A stretch of DNA of 64,000 nucleotides from positions 496,001-560,000 of the forward strand of contig NZ_FWFK01000001.1 in the NCBI RefSeq assembly GCF_900172265.1, given 5' to 3'. A program made the translations under genes and the position numbers. The DNA is from Roseivivax jejudonensis. GTDB lineage: Bacteria; Pseudomonadota; Alphaproteobacteria; Rhodobacterales; Rhodobacteraceae. Numbering within the stretch: position 1 is the stretch's first letter; each line of letters starts with the position of its first letter. Shown one piece after another: positions 9,178-18,901 of the stretch. The notes under the pieces were generated by a model. It ran no database searches. It was not told where the DNA came from and saw only the letters and a program-made list of their open reading frames with translations.

Positions 9178-10681
9178 TCACGCGCCCTCCGCGATCGAAG
9201 ACCCAGAACAGCCCGAGCGACAACGCCAGCAGGACGAGGGCCGCACCCTGCGCCGCCTCCATCCGGTACGATGCCATCAGCCGGTAGACCTGCAGCGGCA
9301 ATGTCGCCCTTTCGGGATCGGCAAAGAGCGCGATCACGCCGAGGTCGCCCATCGACAGCGCCGCCGTCAGCCCCGCCGCGAAACCGAGTGGCCGGCGCAG
9401 GCGCGGCAGGAAGACCCGGATCAACCAGACCCGCCCCGACAACCCAAGCGCCGCGGCGAGGCGGCCGTAATCGGCGCGCACCGCCTCCGCCTCCGGCCGC
9501 AGGATCCGCAGCGCGAAGGGCAGCGCCATCAGCGCGTTGACAATCGCCGTGACCGGCAGCGCCAGCGCCACCGGGTTCACGTAGGGCCGCGCGAGGATGA
9601 AGAGCCCGGTGCCCAGCACGAGCGGCGAGACCGCGATCCCGGGAAGACCCGCGACCTCGCCCCGGCGGGTCGCCAGCGGCAAGGCCCAGAGCAGGCACAG
9701 CGCCGTCGAGGCCAGCGCCACCGTCACGGACCGCCCCGCCGCGCGCCAGACCGGCGCGTCGAGATCGAAGAGCCCCGCCGCTCCGTTGCCCCCGACGAGC
9801 GCCAGCGGTGTCAGCAGAAAGACTGCCGCGGCGCCGATCGCGATTGTATCCACGAACCGCGCGCCGGCCCTTTGCGCATCGTGGCGGGGCACCGTCCGGT
9901 CGAGCCCGGCGCCCATCCCGGCCGCGCCCGACAGCGCCAGCGCCGCGAGCCCGGCCGCCATTGCGAGCGCCAGCTGCAGGCAGGCCAGCATCGCCGCGCG
10001 GCCGAGGTCGAACTCGAACCGCATCGCCTGGTAGATCGCGAGCTCGACCGTCGTTGCCCGCGGCCCGCCGCCGAGCGTCAGCGCCACGGCGAAGGACGAC
10101 AGGCAGATGACGAAGATCACCGCGGCCGCCTGCGGCGCGACCCGGCGCAGCATCGGCCACTCGACGACGCGGACGACCTGCCACGGCCCGAGGCCGAGCG
10201 CCGCGGCGAGCCGCAGCCGTTCGCCCGGGATCGCCAGCCATCCCTGCAGGATCATCCGCGTCGCCAGCGGCAGGTTGAAGAAGACATGCGCCAGGATCAC
10301 GCCGTGCGCGCCGTAGACGGTGACACCCGGCAGGCCCAGCGCCTCGAGCCCGCGATTGAGGATCCCGGCATTGCCGAAGACGGCGATCAGGCCCAGCACC
10401 GCAACGATGACCGGCAGGATGAACGGCGCCCCGAGCAGCGTCACCAGTACCGCGCGCCCGGGAAACGCGCGCCGCGCGAGCGCCCGGGCCACCGGCACGG
10501 CGAGCGCCACCGACACCGCCGCCGAAACGGCGGCCTGCCACAACGTGAAGCGCAGCGCCTGCCCGTCGCCCGCCGCGAAGGTCGCCGGCCCGCCGGCGCG
10601 CCAGAGCACCGCCGCAACCGGCACCAGCGTGAGCGCGGCGACGAGCCCGCCCGCGATCAGCGCGAGAGGCCGGCGCGCCAC
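9164..10681 (-). CDS. thiP: Thiamine ABC transporter permease
   Basis: A 505-residue double-length inner-membrane permease with about twelve transmembrane helices, made of two fused binding-protein-dependent permease domains as in ThiP and FbpB. Two EAA-like loops are visible, one around AAALGLGPWQVVRVVEWP in the first half and one around GRLAAALGLSGRVWLIRV in the second. The ATG at 10681 lies inside the end of thiB (25-base overlap). The position between thiB and thiQ behind a TPP riboswitch supports thiamine as the substrate. Confidence 0.95.
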   Translation of the reverse strand: MARRPLALIAGGLVAALTLVPVAAVLWRAGGPATFAAGDGQALRFTLWQAAVSAAVSVALAVPVARALARRAFPGRAVLVTLLGAPFILPVIVAVLGLIAVFGNAGILNRGLEALGLPGVTVYGAHGVILAHVFFNLPLATRMILQGWLAIPGERLRLAAALGLGPWQVVRVVEWPMLRRVAPQAAAVIFVICLSSFAVALTLGGGPRATTVELAIYQAMRFEFDLGRAAMLACLQLALAMAAGLAALALSGAAGMGAGLDRTVPRHDAQRAGARFVDTIAIGAAAVFLLTPLALVGGNGAAGLFDLDAPVWRAAGRSVTVALASTALCLLWALPLATRRGEVAGLPGIAVSPLVLGTGLFILARPYVNPVALALPVTAIVNALMALPFALRILRPEAEAVRADYGRLAAALGLSGRVWLIRVFLPRLRRPLGFAAGLTAALSMGDLGVIALFADPERATLPLQVYRLMASYRMEAAQGAALVLLALSLGLFWVFDRGGRVNADA

Positions 10682-11658
10682 GCTTCGATCGCCGCGTCGC
10701 GGCGCTGCGCCGCTTCATCCTCGTCGTAGAACAGCACCGTCTCGGGCAGCTCCAGCGCCTGGAACCCCTCGGGCCATTCCTCGCGCGGCAGCTTCGCCGG
10801 GATCGACCAGTTGCCCGTCGCGATCATCTGCTGGAACTCCTCGCTCATCATGAACGCCATGAACGAATCGGCGAGTTCGGGCACGTCGGTCGTGGCGACC
10901 TTGGCCGCCAGTTCGACCATGAAGTAGTGCCCCTCGGGAAAGATCGCCGCCTTCACCGTGTCGTCGTCCTCGGCGATCAGGTGATAGGCCGGCGAGGTGG
11001 TGTAGCTCAGCACCATGTCCGCCTCGCCCTCGGTGAAGAGGCCGTAACTCTCCGACCAGCCCTGCGTGACCGTCAGGATGTTGTCCGACAGGTCGGCCCA
11101 GGCGGCCTCGGCGTCCTCGCCGTAGACGGCATCGACCCAGAGCGCGAGCGCCAGCCCCGAGATCGAGGTCCGCGGATCCTGGATCACCAGCGTCAGGTCG
11201 TCCGGCGCCTCCCGCAGCGCGTCGAAGCTCTCGGGCGGCTCGGTCACGCGCTCGGTATCGTAGACGAAGGCCGTGTGCCCGTAATTGTAGGGCAGGAAGA
11301 CGTCGTCGGTCCAATCGACCGGCAGCGTCAGCGCCCCGGTGTCCTGCCCGTGCGGGGCGAACAGCCCGCTCTCGCGCGCCCGCCGCGTCACATCGGTATT
11401 GAGCCCGAAGACCACGTCGGCATCGGTGTTTTCGCCCTCGAGCAGAATCCGCGGCAGCAGGTCGCCGGTCGAGAACTGCAGGTCGCAGTCGCAGCGCGCC
11501 TCGAACAGCTCCTCGATTCGCGGGCCGGGGCCCCATTCCGACGCGACGTAATCGCCGGCATAGACGGTCAGCACCCGTTCCTGCGCGCCGGCGGCGGATG
11601 CAAGGACCGCAAAGCCGGCGGCGGTCGCGGTGGCAGTGAAGATCGTGGTGGCGCGCAT
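10657..11658 (-). CDS. thiB: Thiamine-binding periplasmic protein
   Basis: A 333-residue periplasmic binding protein for thiamine and its phosphates. It has a signal peptide (MRATTIFTATATAAGFAVLA..., cleavage near GAQ) followed by RVLTVYAGDYVASEWGPG, which corresponds to the family's LTVYTYDSFxSEWGPG start. CDCDLQF and GLNTDV segments also fit. A strong GAGGAGG site precedes the ATG at 11658. A longer upstream frame would run into the riboswitch and is rejected. First gene of thiBPQ, under TPP riboswitch control. Confidence 0.95.
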   Translation of the reverse strand: MRATTIFTATATAAGFAVLASAAGAQERVLTVYAGDYVASEWGPGPRIEELFEARCDCDLQFSTGDLLPRILLEGENTDADVVFGLNTDVTRRARESGLFAPHGQDTGALTLPVDWTDDVFLPYNYGHTAFVYDTERVTEPPESFDALREAPDDLTLVIQDPRTSISGLALALWVDAVYGEDAEAAWADLSDNILTVTQGWSESYGLFTEGEADMVLSYTTSPAYHLIAEDDDTVKAAIFPEGHYFMVELAAKVATTDVPELADSFMAFMMSEEFQQMIATGNWSIPAKLPREEWPEGFQALELPETVLFYDEDEAAQRRDAAIEAWRAGLSR

Positions 11659-11721
11659 GGCCCGTCCTCCTCGTGGTGGCGGAGGGGCAAGGGGACCGGA
11701 CGATGTCTGTGCTCGCCCGCG

Positions 11722-11827
11722 CGACCTTCCCTCCGCCGGTCTTAACCGGTTCAGGTTCAACGGGTTCGCGGGCTCTCCCGCATCTCAGCCCGGCGCGCGT
11801 CCGCACGCCCAGGGCACCCCGAGGTGT
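11722..11827 (-). promoter_or_regulatory. TPP (thiamine pyrophosphate) riboswitch, THI box
   Basis: Read on the minus strand, the region holds the conserved TPP aptamer pieces in order: CTCGGGGTGCCC, GGGCTGAGATG, then CCCGTTGAACCTGAACCGG, TTAAGACCGGCGGAGGGAAGG. It sits about 65 bases upstream of the thiB start codon. In this family ligand binding usually lowers expression by hiding the ribosome binding site or by terminating transcription. The space between aptamer and GAGGAGG box is short, and no clear T-tract terminator was seen, so translational control is the more likely mode (inference). Confidence 0.96.
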
Positions 11828-11955
11828 GACACACAGGTAGACGGGCGTCGCACGATGGGCAAGGGTCGGCCTGTTCTCGCGCAGGGGGTTGGCGGATCGG
11901 ACGACCGCCCCATCGTCATCCGACAGGCATCGGACACACGAAAGGAGCCGCGGCC

Positions 11956-12096
11956 ATGACCGACATTCGCGACACGATCAAGCGAGTCTGGACGAATCTC
12001 AATCCCAGCGAACCGAGCCCGTGGTTCCTGCTGAAGCTCTGGGTCTTCATGGTGAGCTGCATGTTCGTGGCCCTGATCATCGGCCTCGTCACCTGA
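11956..12096 (+). CDS. 46-residue single-pass membrane peptide, unknown function
   Basis: A short gene with a very good ribosome binding site (AAAGGAG, 11 bases before the ATG). It encodes an N-terminal soluble helix (MTDIRDTIKRVWTNLNPSEP), a PWFLLKLW junction and one transmembrane segment (about residues 24-45), ending IIGLVT. It is transcribed away from the thiB riboswitch and convergently with the marR-like gene. I do not recognise a family. The strong translation signal, the amphipathic-then-hydrophobic layout and the clean stop support a real small protein over chance. Confidence 0.65.
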   Translation: MTDIRDTIKRVWTNLNPSEPSPWFLLKLWVFMVSCMFVALIIGLVT

Positions 12097-12144
12097 TCTC
12101 CGCCCGCGCGGCGTCCTCGGCCGCCGTCGGCGAATCCACCGGGT

Positions 12145-12585
12145 TCAACCGGCCGCATTCCCCTCGAACTGCGCGATCGTCTTCTGCATCAGCTGCACGA
12201 ACGCGTCCCGCTCTCTCTCGCTCAGACCCGACAGCGCCGCGGCGTTGACCTCCTCGGCCGCCGCGACCGCCGGCGCGCGCAGCGCCCGGCCCCGCTCCGT
12301 CAGCCAGCTGCGCGCGATCCGGCCGTCATGCGGATCGCCCCGGCGCACGATCAGCCCGTCGCGCGCCATGCGCGACAGCGTGTTGGCGACGGTGGCCTGC
12401 TCGAGTCCCAGCCGGTCGACCAGCTCGCGCTGGGTCAGCCCGTCGCGCTCCCACAATTGCAGCATGAGCGGGAACACCCCGACCGACAGGCCGAGCGGCC
12501 GGATCCGCGCCTGCAACTCGGCGGCAAAAAGCCGCCCCAGGTGATTGACCAGGTAGCCCGGAGAGCTGCGCATCGTGAACGTCAT
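12145..12585 (-). CDS. MarR family transcriptional regulator
   Basis: A 146-residue winged-helix regulator. The winged helix-turn-helix lies at about residues 30-100 (LTQRELVDRLGLEQATVANTLSRM, then the wing RRGDPHDGRIA), with helices at both ends for dimerisation. MarR proteins bind palindromes and are released by small ligands. It is divergent from a small membrane-protein gene, and the shared intergenic region contains three near-identical 12-bp palindromes. Autoregulation plus control of the neighbour is therefore likely (inference). Confidence 0.93.
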   Translation of the reverse strand: MTFTMRSSPGYLVNHLGRLFAAELQARIRPLGLSVGVFPLMLQLWERDGLTQRELVDRLGLEQATVANTLSRMARDGLIVRRGDPHDGRIARSWLTERGRALRAPAVAAAEEVNAAALSGLSERERDAFVQLMQKTIAQFEGNAAG

Positions 12586-12604
12586 GCGGCTCTCGTGCCA
12601 CTCA

Positions 12605-12616
12605 ATAGCGTGCTAT
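12605..12616. promoter_or_regulatory. MarR operator-like palindrome, copy 1
   Basis: ATAGCGTGCTAT, an imperfect 12-bp palindrome 20 bases upstream of the marR-like start codon. It differs at one base from copy 2 (12628-12639). Confidence 0.7.
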
Positions 12617-12627
12617 GCAAGTCACCA

Positions 12628-12639
12628 ATAGCATGCTAT
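12628..12639. promoter_or_regulatory. MarR operator-like palindrome, copy 2 (perfect)
   Basis: ATAGCATGCTAT is a perfect 12-bp palindrome. It starts 23 bases after the start of copy 1, about two helical turns, so two dimers could bind the same face of the DNA. Confidence 0.75.
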
Positions 12640-12687
12640 ACTATAGACCGTGCGGCGCCCCGCGACCCCGTTTCCGCGCGCAATTAC

Positions 12688-12699
12688 ATAGCAAGCTAT
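12688..12699. promoter_or_regulatory. MarR operator-like palindrome, copy 3
   Basis: ATAGCAAGCTAT lies 12 bases before the ATG of the divergent membrane-protein gene, where a bound repressor would block translation initiation or early transcription. It starts 60 bases after the start of copy 2. Confidence 0.7.
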
Positions 12700-12711
12700 C
12701 GGATATCGCCC

Positions 12712-13182
12712 ATGTCACTCCGCTCCCTCCGCGCGATCGCCGGAACGCTGGCCCTCGCGATCGTCATCGCTTTCTGGACGGCCACGGTCGTGGTCGAAAC
12801 GCTGGGCGAAAGCACCGCGATCGTCGCCGTGAAGACCGCCATCCCTTGGGCACTTGCGCTGCTCGTGCCGGCGTTGATCGCCGCGCGCGCCACCGGGCAG
12901 GCCCTTGCACGCGGTCGTGGCGGTGCGCTCGTGGCGGCCAAGCGCCGCCGGATGTCGATCGTCGCCGTGAACGGCCTCGCCATCCTGGTCCCCGCCGCGC
13001 TCTACCTGTCGCACAAGGCCCGCGCCGGCGAGTTCGACGCCCTGTTCTACGCCGTGCAGGCGGCCGAACTCGCCGCTGGCGCGATCAACATCGCGCTTCT
13101 CGGCCTCGCCTTCCGCGACGGGCTGCGCCTCGGTGGCCGTCTGCGCACCGACCCGGCCGCGTCCCCAGCGTCCCGGCCTTGA
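12712..13182 (+). CDS. Membrane protein divergent from MarR regulator
   Basis: A 156-residue integral membrane protein with about four transmembrane helices: residues 8-28 (IAGTLALAIVIAFWTATVVV), 42-60 (IPWALALLVPALIAARA), 85-102 (AVNGLAILVPAALYLS) and 112-135. A basic loop, AKRRRM, lies between helices 2 and 3. The ATG at 12712 is preferred because upstream in-frame sequence passes through the operators. No enzymatic motif is visible and the function is unknown. The paired MarR gene and operators suggest inducible expression, perhaps in response to small organic or oxidising compounds (inference). Confidence 0.8.
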   Translation: MSLRSLRAIAGTLALAIVIAFWTATVVVETLGESTAIVAVKTAIPWALALLVPALIAARATGQALARGRGGALVAAKRRRMSIVAVNGLAILVPAALYLSHKARAGEFDALFYAVQAAELAAGAINIALLGLAFRDGLRLGGRLRTDPAASPASRP

Positions 13183-13230
13183 GCCGCGCCGCGGCCTCGC
13201 CTAACAGGGGGCGATCAACGGAGCGCCCCA

Positions 13231-14331
13231 ATGTCCTTCAACACTTTCGGCCACGTCTTCCGCGTCACCACCTGGGGCGAGAGCCACGGGCCCGCGCTCG
13301 GCTGCACGGTGGACGGCTGCCCGCCGAACGTGCCCCTGGACGAGGCGGCGCTCCAGCACTGGCTCGACCGCCGCAAGCCGGGCCAGAACAAGTACACGAC
13401 CCAGCGGCGCGAAGCCGACGAGGTGCGCATCCTCTCGGGCGTGTTCGAGGGCCGCACCACCGGCACGCCGATCCAGCTGATGATCGAGAATACCGACCAG
13501 CGGTCGAAGGATTACGGCGACATCGCCGAGACCTTCCGCCCCGGCCACGCCGACATCACCTACTGGCAGAAGTACGGGATCCGCGACTATCGTGGCGGCG
13601 GCCGGTCGTCGGCGCGCGAAACGGCGGCGCGGGTGGCCGCCGGCGGCGTCGCGCGTGCCGCGCTGGCGGCGCTGGTCCCGGGCCTCGCGATCACCGGCTA
13701 CATGACGCGCATGGGCGCGCACGGCATCGACGGGCCGCGCGACATGGCCGAGATCGACCGCAATCCCTTCTGGGTGCCCTCAGCCGCCGCGGCCGAGAGC
13801 TGGGCCGACTATCTCGACGCGTTGCGCAAGTCCGGCAATTCCTGCGGCGCGGAGATCGAGATAACGGCCGCGGGCGTGCCCGCGGGCCTCGGCGCCCCGG
13901 TCTACGGCAAGCTCGACACCGATCTCGCCGCGGCGATGATGTCGATCAACGCCGTCAAGGGCGTCGAGATCGGCGAGGGCATGGCGGCCGCCCGGCTGAC
14001 CGGCGCGGACAACGCCGACGAGATCTTTCTCGGCAACGCGGACGCCCCGACCTATTCCTCCAACCACGCCGGCGGGATCCTCGGCGGCATCTCCACCGGT
14101 CAGGACGTTGTGGTGCGCTTCGCGGTGAAGCCGACCTCGTCGATCCTGAAGCCGCGCGCCTCGATCACCAAATCCGGCCGCCCCACCGAAGTCGTGACCA
14201 AGGGCCGGCACGATCCCTGCGTCGGGATCCGCGCCGTGCCCGTGGGCGAGGCGATGATGGCCTGCGTGCTGCTCGATCACCTCCTGCTCGACCGTGCCCA
14301 GACCGGCGGACACCGCGGGCAGATCGGCTGA
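13231..14331 (+). CDS. aroC: Chorismate synthase
   Basis: A 366-residue FMN-dependent enzyme making chorismate from 5-enolpyruvylshikimate 3-phosphate, the last step of the common aromatic pathway. It starts [20 protein letters not shown] with the typical GESHGPALG motif. Further on are [14 protein letters not shown] and [15 protein letters not shown] near residues 108-135, and a C-terminal SRPTE-like region ([16 protein letters not shown]). A GGAGCG ribosome binding site precedes the ATG. It stands alone; a chorismate mutase is encoded 20 kb away at 34.9 kb. Confidence 0.97.
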   Translation: MSFNTFGHVFRVTTWGESHGPALGCTVDGCPPNVPLDEAALQHWLDRRKPGQNKYTTQRREADEVRILSGVFEGRTTGTPIQLMIENTDQRSKDYGDIAETFRPGHADITYWQKYGIRDYRGGGRSSARETAARVAAGGVARAALAALVPGLAITGYMTRMGAHGIDGPRDMAEIDRNPFWVPSAAAAESWADYLDALRKSGNSCGAEIEITAAGVPAGLGAPVYGKLDTDLAAAMMSINAVKGVEIGEGMAAARLTGADNADEIFLGNADAPTYSSNHAGGILGGISTGQDVVVRFAVKPTSSILKPRASITKSGRPTEVVTKGRHDPCVGIRAVPVGEAMMACVLLDHLLLDRAQTGGHRGQIG

Positions 14332-14455
14332 GGGCCCGTCCCGCCAACGATCCGCCCGGACCAGGGCGTCTGCGCAGGGAGAGAGTCCCCGAAACGACGC
14401 CCACCAGCCCCGCGACCCGCACCGCACCGCTCCGCCAGAACGTCCGGCACCGGGC

Positions 14456-14521
14456 TTCTTCTTGGCCCCAGTACTCCGGGGGTGAATTGCGCCACAGGCG
14501 CAAGAGGGGGCAGCGCCCCCT
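14456..14521 (-). repeat. Intergenic palindromic repeat, copy A
   Basis: Member of a four-copy family. Read on the minus strand it has a GC hairpin (GGGGGCGCTGCCCCC), here an extra hairpin (TTGCGCC / GGCGCAA), then CCCCCGGAGTACT, GGGGCC and AAGAAGAA. It lies in the gap between aroC and ureG. Compare 26426-26478, 43745-43790 and 49167-49211. Confidence 0.7.
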
Positions 14522-14584
14522 CAGCCCGGCACAACGACGACCGGGCGGACCCGCGGACCAGCCGCCCCCTTCGCCGCGCCCGCC

Positions 14585-15220
14585 CTACTCCGCCGCCTGG
14601 CGTGCGAGGTCGAGCCCGCCGATCTCCGCAAGCGTCGAGACGATCTCGTCCACGCCCGCCCCGTGCTTCAGTTGCGCGAAGATCGTCGGCAGCGCCGGGC
14701 GCATGCGGGCGGCATCGCGCGCCATCGCCTCGAGAGAGGCGCCGACATGCGGCGCCAGGTCGGCCTTGTTGACGACGAGGATGTCCGAGCGGGTGAGGGC
14801 CGGCCCGCCCTTGCGGGGGATGTCCTCCCCGGCCGCCACGTCGATCACATAGATCGTCACGTCCGCGAGCTCTGGCGAGAACGTCGCCGAAAGGTTGTCG
14901 CCGCCGCTTTCGATGAGCACCAGCTCGAGGTCCGGCAGCGCCTCCGTCAACTCGGCGATGGCGGCGAGGTTGATCGAGGCGTCCTCACGGATCGCGGTGT
15001 GCGGGCAGCCGCCGGTCTCGACCCCGCGGATACGGTCGGAGGGCAGGACCTGCAGGCGCATCAGCGCCTCGGCATCCTCGCGCGTGTAGATGTCGTTGGT
15101 CACCACCGCCATCGACAGCTGCGGCGCAAGCGCGCGCGCGAGTGCGGCGGTCAGCGTCGTCTTGCCGGCGCCGACCGGACCGCCGATGCCGACGCGCAGG
15201 GGACCGTGGGGGGATGGCAT
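14585..15220 (-). CDS. ureG: Urease accessory GTPase UreG
   Basis: A 211-residue SIMIBI-class GTPase that powers nickel delivery into the urease active site, acting with UreD, UreF and UreE. The P-loop [13 protein letters not shown] opens the protein, the nickel-binding CPH motif appears in [14 protein letters not shown], and the guanine-specificity NKAD motif is in [15 protein letters not shown]. It is the last gene of the urease operon, just downstream of a DUF3995 membrane-protein gene. Confidence 0.97.
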   Translation of the reverse strand: MPSPHGPLRVGIGGPVGAGKTTLTAALARALAPQLSMAVVTNDIYTREDAEALMRLQVLPSDRIRGVETGGCPHTAIREDASINLAAIAELTEALPDLELVLIESGGDNLSATFSPELADVTIYVIDVAAGEDIPRKGGPALTRSDILVVNKADLAPHVGASLEAMARDAARMRPALPTIFAQLKHGAGVDEIVSTLAEIGGLDLARQAAE

Positions 15221-15223
15221 GGC

Positions 15224-15631
15224 TCAGCCTCCTGTGCCGTGGACGAGGAACGCCGCGCCCAGCGCCGCCCAGAGCGGGCCGTAGACGCGGCGGTCGAGAG
15301 TCGCGAAGGGCTCCTCCGGCGCCAAGCGCCGGACCGCCGGCAGGTAGGCGGCGCCGGCGCGCGCCAGCATCGCCGCCCCCGCAAGCGTCAGGAGCGCCGA
15401 CCGGAGCGGAAACCAGGCGAGTGCCGGCAGGATCGCCAGGAAGAAGAACGCCACGGCCGCGAGCGCGCAGGGCACCGCGCCCGGCATCCGGGTCACGCCG
15501 TCGAGCCCGTAGACCGTCCGCGCGAGCCGGGTCTCGTCGCGGACCGGCACCCAGTAGCCGATGGCCCAGAGCAGATGCAGGGCCGCGAGCACGACCAGCA
15601 CGGCGCAGGTGATCCAGCCGAGCGCGGTCAC
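15224..15631 (-). CDS. DUF3995-like small membrane protein in urease operon
   Basis: A 135-residue integral membrane protein with about four transmembrane helices (VLVVLAALHLLWAIGYWVPV, ALAAVAFFFLAILPALAWF, LLTLAGAAMLARAGA, LWAALGAAFLVHGTG). The helix-1 pattern HxxWAxG and the overall layout recall DUF3995 proteins. The start is a GTG at 15631 whose GTGA overlaps the ureF stop, so it is translationally coupled. It sits between ureF and ureG, where no canonical urease protein is expected. A role in urea or nickel handling is only a guess. Confidence 0.75.
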   Translation of the reverse strand: MTALGWITCAVLVVLAALHLLWAIGYWVPVRDETRLARTVYGLDGVTRMPGAVPCALAAVAFFFLAILPALAWFPLRSALLTLAGAAMLARAGAAYLPAVRRLAPEEPFATLDRRVYGPLWAALGAAFLVHGTGG

Positions 15632-16257
15632 GAGCGGAACACCCGGACCGGCAGCGTCTCGTGGCGCGCCGCGGCGGCGTCCATCACCGGGGCGAACCCG
15701 CCGAGGTCGTCGGGATCGGCCGCGAAGGCCGCGTCGGCGGCGGCGGCGCAGGCCGGCGCGAGCGCGGCGAGCGCGGCCTGCCCCGCGCTTTGCCCGATGG
15801 GCAGGAGGCGCTGTGCCGCGCCGACGAAGCCGGAGGCGGTGTTGAGCAGCATCGTCCCCAAAGCCGTGCGCGGATCGAGTCCGAGCAGGGCGACGGCGCG
15901 CCCCGCGGCCACCGGGTAGGCCATGTCCGACAGGTCGAGCGCCCAGACGTGCCGGCAGGTCGCGGCGAAGGCCGCGCCCTGCTGGACCGCTTCGCGCCGG
16001 CGTTCGGCGCTTCCCGCGAGCGCGCGGGCCAGCGCGTCGAGCGGCGCGGGATCCTCGCCCCGCGCGGCGCGCGCGAACAGGATCGCGTCGCTGCGCCCGG
16101 CGCCGTGCGCCAGCCACGTCCGAAGCCAGTCCGTCAGAGTGTCGGCATCATGCACGAGGCCCTCGGCGGCCAGCGTCTCCAGTCCATGGGAATAGGCGAA
16201 CCCCCCGGTGGGGAACGCGGGCGAGAACAGCTGATGCAGCTTCAGATCAGACGTCAT
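15628..16257 (-). CDS. ureF: Urease accessory protein UreF
   Basis: A 209-residue all-helical chaperone that bridges UreD and UreG during apo-urease activation. Typical segments are QLFSPAFPTGGFAYSHGLE near the start and LGTMLLNTASGFVGAAQRLLPIGQ in the C-terminal half. The ATG at 16257 gives MTSDLKLHQLF. The frame extends upstream into the His-rich coding region of ureE, which is not part of UreF. It overlaps the ureE end by 11 bases. Confidence 0.95.
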   Translation of the reverse strand: MTSDLKLHQLFSPAFPTGGFAYSHGLETLAAEGLVHDADTLTDWLRTWLAHGAGRSDAILFARAARGEDPAPLDALARALAGSAERRREAVQQGAAFAATCRHVWALDLSDMAYPVAAGRAVALLGLDPRTALGTMLLNTASGFVGAAQRLLPIGQSAGQAALAALAPACAAAADAAFAADPDDLGGFAPVMDAAAARHETLPVRVFRS

Positions 16258-16771
16258 GCCCCTGCCCGATCTCTGCGTGTCCAGGCGCGGAGCCGTGGCC
16301 GTGCGCGTGGCCGTGGTCATGTCCGTGATCGTGGCCGTGCGTACGACCGTGGCCGTAGGCGCCGCCCTCGGGCCGGAACGGCGCGATCACCTCGGACACG
16401 CCGGCGCCAAGCCGCGCGAGCAGGTCGCGCATGACGTGGTCGCGGCGGATCAGCAGGCGGTCGGGGTGGATTTCGCAAGGAGTGTGGCGATTGCCGATGT
16501 GCCAGGCGAGCCGGGCAAGATCGCCGGTGACCGCCAGGAGTGGCTCCTCGGCCGCAGCGACGCGGATCTCGTCGCCGGCCTCGGTCACCAGCACCGCGCC
16601 GTCGTCGAGCGACACGGTCTGCGGCAGGTCGACGAGGCAGCGCCGTCCGTCCTCCAGCGTCAGGACGCGCCTGCGCAGGAAGCGGCTGTCGTAGTCGAGC
16701 GCGACACGACCCGACGGGGCGCCGTGGCCATGTGGGTGCCAGGCGCGGGCGACGAGGGCGGGCGCGCTCAT
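16247..16771 (-). CDS. ureE: Urease accessory nickel metallochaperone UreE
   Basis: A 174-residue nickel-binding chaperone. The peptide-binding domain (about 1-75) and the metal-binding domain with the conserved WHIGNRHTPCEIH segment (about 90-103) are clear. The C-terminal tail from about residue 138 is unusually rich in histidine, with repeated GHDHGHxHGHG units. This is typical of UreE proteins that store several Ni2+ ions. Lies between a DUF1127-like gene and ureF. Confidence 0.96.
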   Translation of the reverse strand: MSAPALVARAWHPHGHGAPSGRVALDYDSRFLRRRVLTLEDGRRCLVDLPQTVSLDDGAVLVTEAGDEIRVAAAEEPLLAVTGDLARLAWHIGNRHTPCEIHPDRLLIRRDHVMRDLLARLGAGVSEVIAPFRPEGGAYGHGRTHGHDHGHDHGHAHGHGSAPGHAEIGQGHDV

Positions 16772-16793
16772 GGCGCGCCCCCCTCGGCAAGGA

Positions 16794-17012
16794 TCAGAGG
16801 TAGAACTGGTCCTGGAAGGCGCGGCGCACCATGTCGGCGCGCGACGTGCCGCGGGCGGCGAGTTCGTCGTCGGTCATCCGGTTGACGGCCGCGATCTTGC
16901 CGTAGCGCGGGTTGTTCTCGATCAGGAAGGTCAGGCCGCGCGACAGGCCCTGCGAAAGTCTGGAGACGAGGCTGTCTGCGGTGGAGAAGTCTGCGGGTGC
17001 ACTCTGTGCCAT
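16794..17012 (-). CDS. DUF1127-like small protein within urease operon
   Basis: A 72-residue protein whose C-terminal part (YGKIAAVNRMTDDELAARGTS, RADMVRRAFQDQFYL) resembles the DUF1127 (YjiS-like) arrangement, in which a short helix is followed by LxxLxDxxLxxxGxxRxDI. In the better-known alphaproteobacterial DUF1127 proteins this domain is linked to phosphate and carbon metabolism or RNA turnover. The ATG at 17012 lacks a strong ribosome binding site, although a GGAGGAG lies farther upstream. It sits between ureC and ureE on the same strand, leaving a 119-base gap to ureC that could hold its own promoter. Confidence 0.7.
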   Translation of the reverse strand: MAQSAPADFSTADSLVSRLSQGLSRGLTFLIENNPRYGKIAAVNRMTDDELAARGTSRADMVRRAFQDQFYL

Positions 17013-17131
17013 TGATATGGTCCGTTCTGTCGGTTTCGTCTCCTCCCGTGCCCACGAAATAGGCAGGATAAGAACGCGCCCCAACCGACAATGCGGTATC
17101 GCTGCGATGCGGCAAACGCATGGCTCGGGCC

Positions 17132-18844
<1,713 letters not shown>

Positions 18845-18901
18845 GGGCTCGGCTCCTTGGCTGGACCGGTCCGGGCGCAAGCGGCGCCCGGACCGGAGGG
18901 G

